Below, in pieces: positions 1-6,832 of a stretch of DNA of 7,895 nt. The notes beneath the pieces were generated by a model. It ran no database searches and was not told the origin of the DNA. It worked only from the letters and a program-made list of their open reading frames with translations. The position numbers and the translations under genes were made by a program. The DNA is from Candidatus Brocadiaceae bacterium (GTDB lineage: Bacteria; Planctomycetota; MHYJ01; JACQXL01; CAKKQI01). The number at the start of each line of letters is the position of its first letter. Position 1 is the stretch's first letter. The stretch spans positions 9,291-17,185 of the forward strand of contig CAKKQI010000092.1 of assembly GCA_919901895.1 (NCBI GenBank), read 5' to 3'.

Positions 1-10
1 GATAATAATT

Positions 11-955
11 ATGACTCGCCGAGAACGTTTACAGGTTTTCAGCGGCAATGCCAGCCACGACCTGGCGTCAAAAATTTGCGAACATCTAGGAATTTCTTTA
101 GGTAATCTGGAATTACAACGTTTTCCGGACGGTGAAATTGATCTTAAAGTTAAAGATGATGTCCGGGGCAGCGATATTTTTGTCATTCAATCCACCTGCC
201 CGCCCGTGAATGAAAATCTGATGGAGTTATTAATTTTGATTGATTGTTTCAAACGGGCTTCGGCGGAACAGATTACCGCGGTCATCCCTTATTTCGGCTA
301 TGCCCGGCAGGACCGGAAATCCGAAGGACGCGTTCCCATTACGGCTAAATTAGTCGCTAACCTTATTACCAAAGCCGGAGCCGACCGCGTGTTAACCATT
401 GACCTCCACGCTACCCAGATTCAGGGATTTTTTGATATTACCGTTGACCATCTCTTTGCCAACCCGGTACTGATTGATTATTTCCAACAATTGAAAATTC
501 CAAATCTGGTGGTGGTCAGTCCGGACGTCGGCGGGGTTAAAGTGGTTCGGGCTTATGCCAAAAAATTATCAGCCCCACTGGCGATTGTGGATAAAAGACG
601 CAGCGGTCCCAGAGAAACTGAAGCGGTTCATATTATCGGAGACATTAAGGGAAAAAATATCATTATCGTTGACGATATGATTTCCACCGGCGGGACGATT
701 GCCCAGGCCGCCCGGGCTCTTCAGGCCAGGGGCGCCCGGGATATCTATGTTTGCGCCACTCACCCGGTCCTTTGCGGCGACGCAGTTGAAAAATTGGAAA
801 AAGCGCCCATCAAAGAGATGGTCGTTACCGATACTATTCCTTTTAATCATAAAAATAATAAAAAATTCATTAAAGTGCTGTCTATCTCCAAATTACTCAG
901 CGAGGCCATTAGAAGAATTCATAACAGCGAATCGGTCAGTTCGCTATTTACATAG
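11..955 (+). CDS. prs: Ribose-phosphate pyrophosphokinase (PRPP synthetase)
   Basis: Transfers pyrophosphate from ATP to ribose-5-phosphate to make PRPP, the cytosolic precursor for purine, pyrimidine, histidine, tryptophan and NAD synthesis. The 314 residues match the usual bacterial class I length (about 315) and the N-terminus aligns with the family, so the ATG at 11 is probably right; only 10 bases lie upstream and no Shine-Dalgarno is visible. Motifs seen in order: FPDGE at residues 38-42, the catalytic-region stretch YFGYARQDRK at 94-103, DLHATQIQGFFD at 131-142 with the metal-linked histidine, PDVGGVKVVRAYAKKL at 171-186, DKRR at 194-197, and the PRPP-binding loop VDDMISTGGT at 220-229. 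No key residue is missing. rplY follows 14 bp after the stop, a common pairing in bacteria. Family assignment is near certain. Confidence 0.97.
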   Translation: MTRRERLQVFSGNASHDLASKICEHLGISLGNLELQRFPDGEIDLKVKDDVRGSDIFVIQSTCPPVNENLMELLILIDCFKRASAEQITAVIPYFGYARQDRKSEGRVPITAKLVANLITKAGADRVLTIDLHATQIQGFFDITVDHLFANPVLIDYFQQLKIPNLVVVSPDVGGVKVVRAYAKKLSAPLAIVDKRRSGPRETEAVHIIGDIKGKNIIIVDDMISTGGTIAQAARALQARGARDIYVCATHPVLCGDAVEKLEKAPIKEMVVTDTIPFNHKNNKKFIKVLSISKLLSEAIRRIHNSESVSSLFT

Positions 956-959
956 GAGG
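954..959 (+). promoter_or_regulatory. Shine-Dalgarno of rplY, overlapping the prs stop
   Basis: A full-consensus AGGAGG begins inside the TAG stop codon of prs (953-955) and ends 10 nt before the ATG at 970. It fixes the rplY start and implies that rplY is translated from the prs transcript, probably with translational coupling. It is the only strong Shine-Dalgarno before a gene in this window. Confidence 0.85.
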
Positions 960-969
960 AAAAAATTAT

Positions 970-1710
970 ATGGAATGGGTTACTTTAAAAGCCGAACCTC
1001 GGAACCAGACCGGAACAACCGAATGCATCCGTTTAAGAACCAAAGGTTTTATCCCGGCCGTCCTTTACGGCCGCCGCGAACCAAACCAACTTTTGCAAGT
1101 TAGCCAAAAAGAATTTGTAAAAACCTGGTCTCGCGGGCACCGCCTGCTCAACCTGGACCTTCAGGATAAAACCGAAAAGGTGATTGTTAAGGAAGTCCAG
1201 TACGATTCCATCCGCGACATGGTCGTTCATGTTGATTTTAACCGCCTCGCGATGGATGAAAAAATATCCGTGGACATATTGCTCGTCCTGAAAGGACAAC
1301 CTAAAGGAATTAAAGAAGGCGGCGTGTTGCAACAAAATCTTAAAATGCTCGCCGTAAAATGTTTACCAAATGCGATTACGGAAAAAATTGAAGTCGCGGT
1401 TGATAATCTGGAACTGAACCAGATGATTCGGGTCAAAGACTTGATCTTACCAACCGGGATAGAAGCGGCGACGGATGCGGAAGTGGTCGTAGTCGCAGTG
1501 CATCTGCCGAAGGTGGAAGAAGTTACGCCGGCGACCGAACCGGGAGCGGCTGAACCGGAAGTTATTACCGCGAAGAAAGAAGAAACAACCGAGGAAGCGA
1601 CCGGTAAGGACGCCTCATCGCCAGGTAAAGAAGAAGGTAAAAAAGCCCATGGCGCTCCGGCTCACCCGGAAGGTGAAAAATCCGCTAAGGATGAAAAGAA
1701 AAAGGGATAA
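970..1710 (+). CDS. rplY: 50S ribosomal protein L25, long CTC/TL5 form
   Basis: Binds 5S rRNA in the large ribosomal subunit; long forms are called CTC (general stress protein) or TL5. The N-terminal L25 domain covers about residues 1-92, with the marker GFIPAVLYG at 26-34 and the strand region VKEVQYDSIRDMVVHVDF at 73-90. The TL5-type beta domain covers about 93-183, with GQPKGIKEGGVLQQ at 109-122 and LPNAITEKIEVAV at 132-144. Residues 184-246 form a low-complexity tail rich in Glu, Lys, Ala and Pro, ending in a lysine run; it is probably disordered. The 246-residue length exceeds the short enterobacterial form (about 95) and fits the long form. The gene is co-directional with prs, and AGGAGG at 954-959 fixes the start. 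No terminator with a clean T-run follows; a palindromic element starts 9 bp after the stop. Confidence 0.95.
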   Translation: MEWVTLKAEPRNQTGTTECIRLRTKGFIPAVLYGRREPNQLLQVSQKEFVKTWSRGHRLLNLDLQDKTEKVIVKEVQYDSIRDMVVHVDFNRLAMDEKISVDILLVLKGQPKGIKEGGVLQQNLKMLAVKCLPNAITEKIEVAVDNLELNQMIRVKDLILPTGIEAATDAEVVVVAVHLPKVEEVTPATEPGAAEPEVITAKKEETTEEATGKDASSPGKEEGKKAHGAPAHPEGEKSAKDEKKKG

Positions 1711-1718
1711 AACGTTAA

Positions 1719-1849
1719 AGACTGTTTTAAATTTTCCGTATCCAACTGTTCCCGCAAGGCGGGACGACGAGTCCCGTCCCGCCTGGGCGGGAACAAAAAG
1801 AGGATTATGACACAGCCTGAATGACAATTCCGGAAATTTGAAACAGTCT
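1719..1849. repeat. 131-bp MITE-like palindromic element
   Basis: Two imperfect inverted arms, 1719-1738 (starts AGACTGTTTTAAATTTTCCG) and 1831-1849 (CGGAAATTTGAAACAGTCT), bound the element; they differ by one extra base and one mismatch. The centre holds a second nested inverted repeat, 1748-1765 against 1776-1794. Each of those arms is itself a hairpin: TCCCGC at 1750-1755 pairs with 1759-1764, and TCCCGCC at 1777-1783 pairs with 1786-1792. The layout resembles a small non-autonomous element (MITE or REP/BIME-like). No clear target-site duplication is seen. It could also act as a transcription barrier between rplY and pth. Confidence 0.6.
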
Positions 1850-1871
1850 CTAAAATTTCGTAAAAATTTTC

Positions 1872-2480
1872 ATGAAAATCATCTTCGGGCTGGGTAACCC
1901 GGGCAAAAAATATGAACGAACCAGGCATAATCTCGGCTGGCGTGTCATTGACCAACTGGCTAACTCATTTATCACCCCGGGTATTGCTAAATTAAAAAAA
2001 AAATTTGAATCCGCCTGCCTCACCATCGCGTCCCCAGAATCAAACCTTAGCCTAACCGGCGAAACTATTATGCTGGTCAAACCGTTAACTTATATGAATA
2101 ATTCCGGCCAAGCGGTAAAACACATCCTGAACTATCATCCGGAACCTTTAACCAATATCCTGGTTATCTGCGATGATTTTCAACTGCCGCTGGGTAAAAT
2201 CAGAATCCGGCCTAAAGGTTCGGCGGGCGGTCATAATGGACTGGCTTCCATCATTCAATCGCTCAACACTGACAACTTCCCGCGCCTGCGGGTCGGCCTG
2301 GCCTCTCCAACCGCCCCAATTATATCAGGACAAACTGATTTTGAACCGGCCGATTACGTCCTAAGTAATTTTACCAGGGCCGAAGAACAGTCGCTTAAAA
2401 AAACGATGCCCGATATCACCGGGGCCGTCCATTGCTGGATAAACGACGGCGTAGAAAAATGCATGAACCGGTTTAATTAA
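1872..2480 (+). CDS. pth: Peptidyl-tRNA hydrolase
   Basis: Cleaves the ester bond of peptidyl-tRNAs dropped by stalled ribosomes, releasing tRNA for reuse; cytosolic. The 202 residues fit the bacterial Pth family (about 190-205). Active-site residues are present: Asn9 in GLGNPG, catalytic His19 in TRHN, Asn76 in PLTYMNNSG, Asp101 in CDDFQLPLG and Asn122 in AGGHNGL. These correspond to Asn10, His20, Asn68, Asp93 and Asn114 of the E. coli enzyme. pth after rplY is a frequent bacterial order. There is no recognisable Shine-Dalgarno in the 20 bases before the ATG, which are A/T-rich and can form a weak hairpin. The palindromic element ends only 22 bp upstream, so its insertion may have replaced the native leader. 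Confidence 0.96.
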   Translation: MKIIFGLGNPGKKYERTRHNLGWRVIDQLANSFITPGIAKLKKKFESACLTIASPESNLSLTGETIMLVKPLTYMNNSGQAVKHILNYHPEPLTNILVICDDFQLPLGKIRIRPKGSAGGHNGLASIIQSLNTDNFPRLRVGLASPTAPIISGQTDFEPADYVLSNFTRAEEQSLKKTMPDITGAVHCWINDGVEKCMNRFN

Positions 2481-2507
2481 GTGCATCCGGGACGAAAGCC
2501 GCCGAAT

Positions 2508-2685
2508 CTATGCAGAACCGATAAAGTTTTATATGAAAGTTTCTTACCAAAGTCACCTCTTCCCGCCGATGAGGCGGGATGAGGCGGGAAACGGAGTACC
2601 CCAGATTGTCTCAATCTGGGAGTAACCGAGGTTGAGACAACCTCGGTTACTCCTTTAGGGACTAAATTTAATCGGTTCTGCATAG
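2508..2685. repeat. 178-bp hairpin element with 15-bp terminal inverted repeats
   Basis: CTATGCAGAACCGAT (2508-2522) has a perfect reverse complement at 2671-2685. Inside lie, in order: a 7-bp hairpin TCCCGCC/GGCGGGA (2561-2567 with 2573-2579); two tandem copies of the 10-mer GATGAGGCGG (2568-2577, 2578-2587); a perfect 9-bp stem with 3-nt loop (2600-2608 with 2612-2620); and a perfect 15-bp stem with 5-nt loop GAGAC (2619-2633 with 2639-2653). The last two stems abut and share their G residues. The right arm lies in the reading frame of the adjoining transposase remnant. It is probably a REP/BIME-like or MITE-like element. No T-run follows the hairpins, so a simple terminator role for pth is unlikely. 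Confidence 0.6.
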
Positions 2686-2687
2686 TT

Positions 2688-2873
2688 AGAGATATTGCGA
2701 TCTATCTCTTACATAGTTATACCGGGTTAAATAATCAACGAATTGGTCTAGAGTTTGGTTTGACTCCGAGCGCGATAACCAAAGCCGCCGAACGGATTAA
2801 AAAAGGGTTAAAACAACAAAGAAGGTTGAGAAAAGATGTTGGGAAAATATTTAATTCAGTATTCAAGGTTTGA
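2688..2873 (+). pseudogene. 3' remnant of a REP-associated/IS200-like (Y1) transposase
   Basis: The frame is open from 2583 and ends at TGA 2871-2873. Recognisable protein starts near 2688 with RDIAIYLLHSYTGLNNQR, then IGLEFGLTPSAITKAAERI, and ends in a basic tail, KDVGKIFNSVFKV. The pattern A-x-Y-L-x5-TGL-x3-x-IG-x2-FG-x3-SA(I/V)(T/S) is typical of the DnaA-domain-IV-like helix-turn-helix at the C-terminus of many Y1/RAYT transposases. The catalytic part (HUH motif, Tyr) is absent. Upstream coding sequence has been replaced by hairpin repeats, and no start codon or Shine-Dalgarno suits an intact gene. The call comes from pattern memory, not a search. The same 3' end recurs inverted at 7154-7206. 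Confidence 0.6.
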
Positions 2874-2895
2874 CCCTACGGTACTCTATACCTGC

Positions 2896-3024
2896 GGGAT
2901 GAGGGGCTTCCCTATGGGGGATATAGGGCTTGGGCATGGGGGATTATCCTATAGGGATAGGGGGAAGTAGGGCTTCTCTACACGGGATATGGGTTATGGT
3001 GGTCAGGGGTGCAGGGGATGGGGG
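2896..3024 (+). repeat. G-run-rich degenerate tandem repeat (about 22-bp period)
   Basis: At least thirteen runs of three to five G occur on the + strand (for example 2896-2898, 2903-2906, 2916-2920, 2938-2942, 2960-2964, 2984-2986, 3006-3009, 3014-3017, 3020-3024). Approximate units begin at 2903, 2925, 2948, 2969 and 2991, spaced 21-23 bp. Several contain GGGCTT, CCTAT and GGGGGAT or GGGATAT. No reading frame here looks like protein. Several four-run stretches could form G-quadruplexes. The tract lies between the transposase remnant and the nuclease promoter. Confidence 0.5.
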
Positions 3025-3063
3025 TAAGTTGCTTTGGTAAATCGAAAGTTAGTATCAAAAATA

Positions 3064-3093
3064 TTGACAAAAAAACATAAATCTAATTAAAAT
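3064..3093 (+). promoter_or_regulatory. Sigma70-like promoter of the HNH nuclease gene
   Basis: A perfect -35 TTGACA (3064-3069) and -10 TAAAAT (3088-3093, one mismatch to TATAAT) are separated by 18 bp. The predicted start near 3100 leaves a leader of about 35 nt. A 10-bp A/T palindrome (3102-3111) falls just after it but is too low in information to call an operator. Confidence 0.6.
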
Positions 3094-3134
3094 TGGGATA
3101 AATTTTAAAATAAAGACACCGGAAATAAGCAGAA

Positions 3135-4115
3135 ATGAGAAGAAAAACAAAGCATAGAACAGGGCTACCAAGAATTGAAGGTATTGGAATAAAAGTACAT
3201 GATGCATGGATAGGGTTCATTTGTATTTCTTGTAATACCTTAAATTTATTTTCAACAGGTAATACTTTATTGGACCCAACCAAAGCGTATAATACTGGCA
3301 ATTGGAAATGTAACAAATGCAATTATTTGCACAATAAAGATTCACCATTACCATTTAAGGAATGGCCGGTAGAGTATACGGACCCGTCTTCAATAAAATG
3401 CCAGAGATTTTGGCAAGCATTCTTTAGAATTGCTACTGAAAATAAGGATTCTTATTGGAAACAATGCAATGCGTGCGGTCGAATTTTACTTTCCAATGCA
3501 TTTAGTAGACATACAGGTTGGGGACCTTTAGAGAAACAGATGGAATGCAGAAGTTGCAAAGGTGCAATAAATGCGTACTTGAATCCCAGAAGAACAAAAC
3601 AACAACTATATGAATCCAGCATCAAGAGACGCATTGGAGATTTATTATTGGAGGGCGAGAATAAAAATATTGATATAAATGATTTATTTAGAAGGTTCAA
3701 TGGTAAATGCTTTAAAACAGGAGTTAAGTTAAACAAAAACAACCGAAGTAGCTGGGCGATAGACCATGTATTACCATCAAGTTGCTTATACCCTTTGACC
3801 AAGGAAAATGCCGCATTGCTTTCAAGGGAGGCGAACAATAATAAAAGAAATCAATGGCCAAGTAATTTTTACACCAATAATGAACTAATAAAATTAGCCA
3901 GCCTAACGGGTGCGGACTTGGATTTATTATCAAGCAAAAATCAAATAGTTAATCCAAATATAGATGTTAATAGGTGTGTAACAAGATACTTAAAAGTGCG
4001 CGAGCACTCTAATTTACAGAAAAGGATTAAAGAGCTGAAAAAGTTATTGGAAGATTTTAAGTTAATTGACAATCTATCCTTAAAAAACAAGAAACTTTTG
4101 GGGTACGTTAGATAG
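3135..4115 (+). CDS. HNH endonuclease, probable type II restriction enzyme
   Basis: The 326-residue protein is predicted to cut DNA with a beta-beta-alpha-metal (HNH) site. The N-terminal part has two probable zinc clusters: Cys30/Cys33 with Cys59/Cys62, and Cys111/Cys114 with Cys138/Cys141. The nuclease core is about residues 185-250: KCFKTG at 191-196, the metal/catalytic pair Asp210-His211 in AIDHVLP, Asn225 in LTKENAALLS, and Asn235/Asn236 with Lys237 in the place of the usual final N-x2-K segment. The C-terminal part (about 285-320) is Lys/Leu-rich and probably helical. The ATG has only a weak GGAA (3121-3124) upstream, but a good promoter precedes it and the frame looks coding from here. 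Convergent pairing with a DNA methyltransferase supports a restriction role; the target site cannot be read. Codon use is AT-rich, unlike prs-rplY-pth. A homing-type HNH nuclease is the main alternative. Confidence 0.8.
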   Translation: MRRKTKHRTGLPRIEGIGIKVHDAWIGFICISCNTLNLFSTGNTLLDPTKAYNTGNWKCNKCNYLHNKDSPLPFKEWPVEYTDPSSIKCQRFWQAFFRIATENKDSYWKQCNACGRILLSNAFSRHTGWGPLEKQMECRSCKGAINAYLNPRRTKQQLYESSIKRRIGDLLLEGENKNIDINDLFRRFNGKCFKTGVKLNKNNRSSWAIDHVLPSSCLYPLTKENAALLSREANNNKRNQWPSNFYTNNELIKLASLTGADLDLLSSKNQIVNPNIDVNRCVTRYLKVREHSNLQKRIKELKKLLEDFKLIDNLSLKNKKLLGYVR

Positions 4116-4118
4116 AGA

Positions 4119-6791
4119 TTATTTTAATATAAGAAATTGATGAGCGGTCACGGTTCCTTTATCTCGTATTCCATGAGACTCGCACTGAGTAACATTTTCC
4201 GAGAAAAAATCTACAACTTTAAACCATTTCTTTGCTATTTTTGATAACTCTCCAGCCATATCACATTTCTTGCTTTTACCTAAGTGTAAAACAAAAACCC
4301 CATCGGATTTTAGTCTTTCCCTGGCTTGTCTAAAAATTGTTTCATAAACAGAAAAACTTGCCTTTTGTTTTTCGTCAACAAACAATAATGGCTTACTATA
4401 AAAATCTTCTAATTCCCATCCGCAAAACCAAAGCCTCATCCAATTAGTCAAATGGAATCTTGTGCTATCAAAAAAAGGTGGTGAGGTAATTACTGCATCT
4501 AAGTCAGAAATACAATTCGGCCACCACGAGGTAGCGTCCTGATTAAAAACCTGGCCCTCAACAAAATTTTGAGGTAATGCTTGTTTAAAACAACGCTCAA
4601 CTTTTTGCCCAAGATAATAGATTAAAGATTTATATTCAAACGGACCACTTGGCGCATAAGGAGTTATTGGGTGTGATCTTCGGCTTAGTGCATAAGGACG
4701 ATTGCCATGCAAGATATGAAGTAAACTTGAAAAGACTAAATTGTCTGACGCATTCTGAGGAGGATTTAGTGTAAAGTATCTTCGGGCTAATAAAATTTCA
4801 TCTAACGTTCTTTTTTCATAGTAGTCAATTATAGTTTTATTAAAATTAATAGAATTGGCACTATTATATTCTCTTTCGTAGGGAGTATTATTTTTTATAA
4901 AAACGTTCAAGTTCTGTATTTTTTTAAAACACTCAGAGTTTCTTGACTTTTGGACCTTTGCTTTAGCAATGCTCAGTGCCGCAGGACTGATTTCAAAACT
5001 AAACGATTTGCAGCCATTCAATGCTGATTCAAAAGGTATTGTCCCTACTCCTGCAAATGGGTCAAGCACTGTACCTCCTTGTGGAACAAAAGTTTTTACC
5101 AGATAGAATGCGAGAGATGGTTTCATCTTGCCTTGATAAGAACATAAACTGTGAAGCGGATGCCCCCAATTTCTTTTTGAAAATGGCTTTTCTTGGTGAG
5201 GCAGGTTCTTTTTAAACTCAACCCAAAGATTGTTTTCATATTTTTTATTTGAAATACCTCTTTTCTTTGAACAAGATGCCTTTTTGTAGTTATATACAAG
5301 TAATGTCTGTTTTAATTTCATCCCGCTTTTCGAAAGTCTCTGCCTAAGAATCAATTCTTTATGCAAGGCAAATCCATGGTCTAACATTAATGCATCAAGT
5401 ATTTTATCTGTAGGAACGTGTGTGCCGCCATACGCTGAATCACCGATATCAATCGCCACAGTTGCGTTATTTGTAAGGTGCTTTTTTACTCCTATGATTA
5501 CAGAATTTAAATCATTGAAATACAAATTAACCATTCTTGGAATTCTCTTGTCATATGGATTGTCTTCTAATTGCGTTACTATTTTTTGCACCGCCGGATG
5601 AACATATCTGGACTGTTTCTTAATTGTTACATCGTTAATCCCTGCGGTTATAGATTTGTTACGAAAGTAAGATAAATCGTCAGGGTTATTAAGACATCTA
5701 AGAAACCACAGTTCTATTTTCGTGTTTCGAAAATAATTTGTTCCATTAAGATAAGGGGGGCTGGTAATAATTGCGTTTATGTCTAAGTATTGGACTAATG
5801 ATATATTTTTAGCATCTTCACAAACGAGAATAGGTTTTACTGATATTTGTGCTAAATTTGATAAATCAGAAATTATTATTTTTAGATAACTACGTATGGA
5901 TTCTTCTAAAGTCGGCGACTCCTTTTCTATTTCTTTACTATTTTTAAATCTTAGATCTCCAGCCCTTATTAGATTAGACACAGGAATTAGACTAGATAAA
6001 ATAGCTATGCTTAAAAAATCAGCAGCCAAAAGGTTAGAACATGCAATATCATCTATCCATCTTCTTGCTCTCAGTATTTTTTCAAAGATACTATCGTCAA
6101 AGAATTTACTTTTCCCAAAGGTATTTTTGTAACTAATTTCAAGATGTTTGTCTTTTTCTTTTTTATTCAATTCCTTGTCTATATTTTCGGAAATATTTAT
6201 TAATGCACTAATCAGTTTTTTCTTCGTGGCATCTTTTATTGTCAATGCCTGTATTTTAATTTTAGTTAAATGTTGAAGAAGAGGGTTTACTTCTGAATAG
6301 AAAGATGGAATATTTAATCCAGCTGTTGTTAACACTGTTGTTCCAGTCCCGGAAAATGGGTCAAAAACATTCTTGATTGACGGCATGAAGTTTTCTATAA
6401 TATCTTTCACAAATTGAGGCGAATAACCTTCAAGAAATGGATACCAATTATGAAGTGATTCGTTTTCCCCACCTCTAAAAGTTGATTGCAGAGGGTCAAG
6501 ATAGATATTAGTAAGATACAATTGAGAATTCTCTTTTATTAGATTGTTTGTTTTTCTTCTCAATAACCGAAGGCAGTAAGTATTTAATGATAAATCTTCT
6601 TTATGTGCATCGTAAACTAAATTTCGATAATTATCATGACCCAATATAGTTCTAATTTCTTGGCTGGTTAAACGGGATACGGAATCATAGATATCTAAAT
6701 CCTTATCGCCAAAAGCAAGAGTCAATCCTTTTTTCTTGCTATCTCTGGCTGGGTAATCTGAATAGTAAATGGTTTTAAACTCTTGTTTCAT
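4119..6791 (-). CDS. Double-domain DNA amino-methyltransferase (N6-adenine or N4-cytosine)
   Basis: The 890-residue protein transfers methyl groups from S-adenosylmethionine to exocyclic amines of DNA bases and probably protects host DNA from the convergent HNH nuclease. It holds two complete catalytic copies. Copy 1: Leu113-His114 (motif X region), FDPFSGTGTT at 143-152 (motif I, AdoMet), ARRW at 242-245, catalytic TSPPY at 343-347. Copy 2: Leu546-His547, LDPFAGVGT at 576-584, ARRY at 669-672, TSPPF at 769-773. The spacing is nearly the same in both: His to motif-I Asp 30 and 30, Asp to ARR 98 and 92, Asp to SPP 200 and 193. Each copy ends in a similar strand (KQTLLVY; AHQFLILK). TSPP(Y/F) fits N4C or N6A chemistry, so the base is undecided. 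One half per strand of an asymmetric site, as in M.FokI, is the natural inference. The first ~110 residues are unique to copy 1. The start at 6791 sits just below a strong promoter; no Shine-Dalgarno is evident. Confidence 0.9.
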   Translation of the reverse strand: MKQEFKTIYYSDYPARDSKKKGLTLAFGDKDLDIYDSVSRLTSQEIRTILGHDNYRNLVYDAHKEDLSLNTYCLRLLRRKTNNLIKENSQLYLTNIYLDPLQSTFRGGENESLHNWYPFLEGYSPQFVKDIIENFMPSIKNVFDPFSGTGTTVLTTAGLNIPSFYSEVNPLLQHLTKIKIQALTIKDATKKKLISALINISENIDKELNKKEKDKHLEISYKNTFGKSKFFDDSIFEKILRARRWIDDIACSNLLAADFLSIAILSSLIPVSNLIRAGDLRFKNSKEIEKESPTLEESIRSYLKIIISDLSNLAQISVKPILVCEDAKNISLVQYLDINAIITSPPYLNGTNYFRNTKIELWFLRCLNNPDDLSYFRNKSITAGINDVTIKKQSRYVHPAVQKIVTQLEDNPYDKRIPRMVNLYFNDLNSVIIGVKKHLTNNATVAIDIGDSAYGGTHVPTDKILDALMLDHGFALHKELILRQRLSKSGMKLKQTLLVYNYKKASCSKKRGISNKKYENNLWVEFKKNLPHQEKPFSKRNWGHPLHSLCSYQGKMKPSLAFYLVKTFVPQGGTVLDPFAGVGTIPFESALNGCKSFSFEISPAALSIAKAKVQKSRNSECFKKIQNLNVFIKNNTPYEREYNSANSINFNKTIIDYYEKRTLDEILLARRYFTLNPPQNASDNLVFSSLLHILHGNRPYALSRRSHPITPYAPSGPFEYKSLIYYLGQKVERCFKQALPQNFVEGQVFNQDATSWWPNCISDLDAVITSPPFFDSTRFHLTNWMRLWFCGWELEDFYSKPLLFVDEKQKASFSVYETIFRQARERLKSDGVFVLHLGKSKKCDMAGELSKIAKKWFKVVDFFSENVTQCESHGIRDKGTVTAHQFLILK

Positions 6792-6802
6792 ATCTTACGA
6801 AA

Positions 6803-6831
6803 TATATACCATAATATGGTATCTATGTCAA
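6803..6831 (-). promoter_or_regulatory. Sigma70-like promoter of the methyltransferase gene
   Basis: Read on the minus strand: a perfect -35 TTGACA (6826-6831), a 17-bp spacer, and -10 TATATA (6803-6808; TATATT at 6801-6806 is an alternative). The predicted transcription start is near 6796, about 5 nt before the ATG at 6791. The mRNA would be nearly leaderless, which agrees with the missing Shine-Dalgarno. Confidence 0.7.
6806..6822. promoter_or_regulatory. 17-bp perfect palindrome inside the methyltransferase promoter (putative operator)
   Basis: ATACCATA-A-TATGGTAT has 8-bp perfect arms around a single central base. It occupies the -35/-10 spacer and overlaps the first bases of the -10. 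A dimeric protein bound here would block RNA polymerase, so this is probably an operator. No C-protein-like helix-turn-helix gene is seen in the window. The regulator could be the methyltransferase, a host factor or a gene elsewhere. No second copy was seen at the nuclease promoter. Confidence 0.6.
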
Positions 6832-6832
6832 T

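Noticed and set aside
699..1103. 134-codon + strand frame overlapping the end of prs and the start of rplY
   Set aside because: It overlaps two strongly supported genes in another frame, has no Shine-Dalgarno and its protein has no recognisable family features.
2561..2653. Hairpins as a CRISPR array or as the pth terminator
   Set aside because: There are no regularly spaced direct repeats with unique spacers, and no T-run after any stem.
2477..2683. 68-codon minus-strand ORF across the hairpin element
   Set aside because: Its content is the palindromic repeats read as protein (repeated Pro/Arg/Gly from GC stems); the inverted-repeat structure explains it better.
3102..3111. ATTTTAAAAT palindrome after the nuclease promoter as an operator
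   Set aside because: It is a short, pure A/T sequence in an A/T-rich region, likely by chance, and does not resemble the 17-bp palindrome at the methyltransferase promoter.
3452..3838. 128-codon minus-strand ORF within the nuclease gene
   Set aside because: It is antisense to a protein with clear HNH and CxxC motifs; it has no promoter, no Shine-Dalgarno and no family features.
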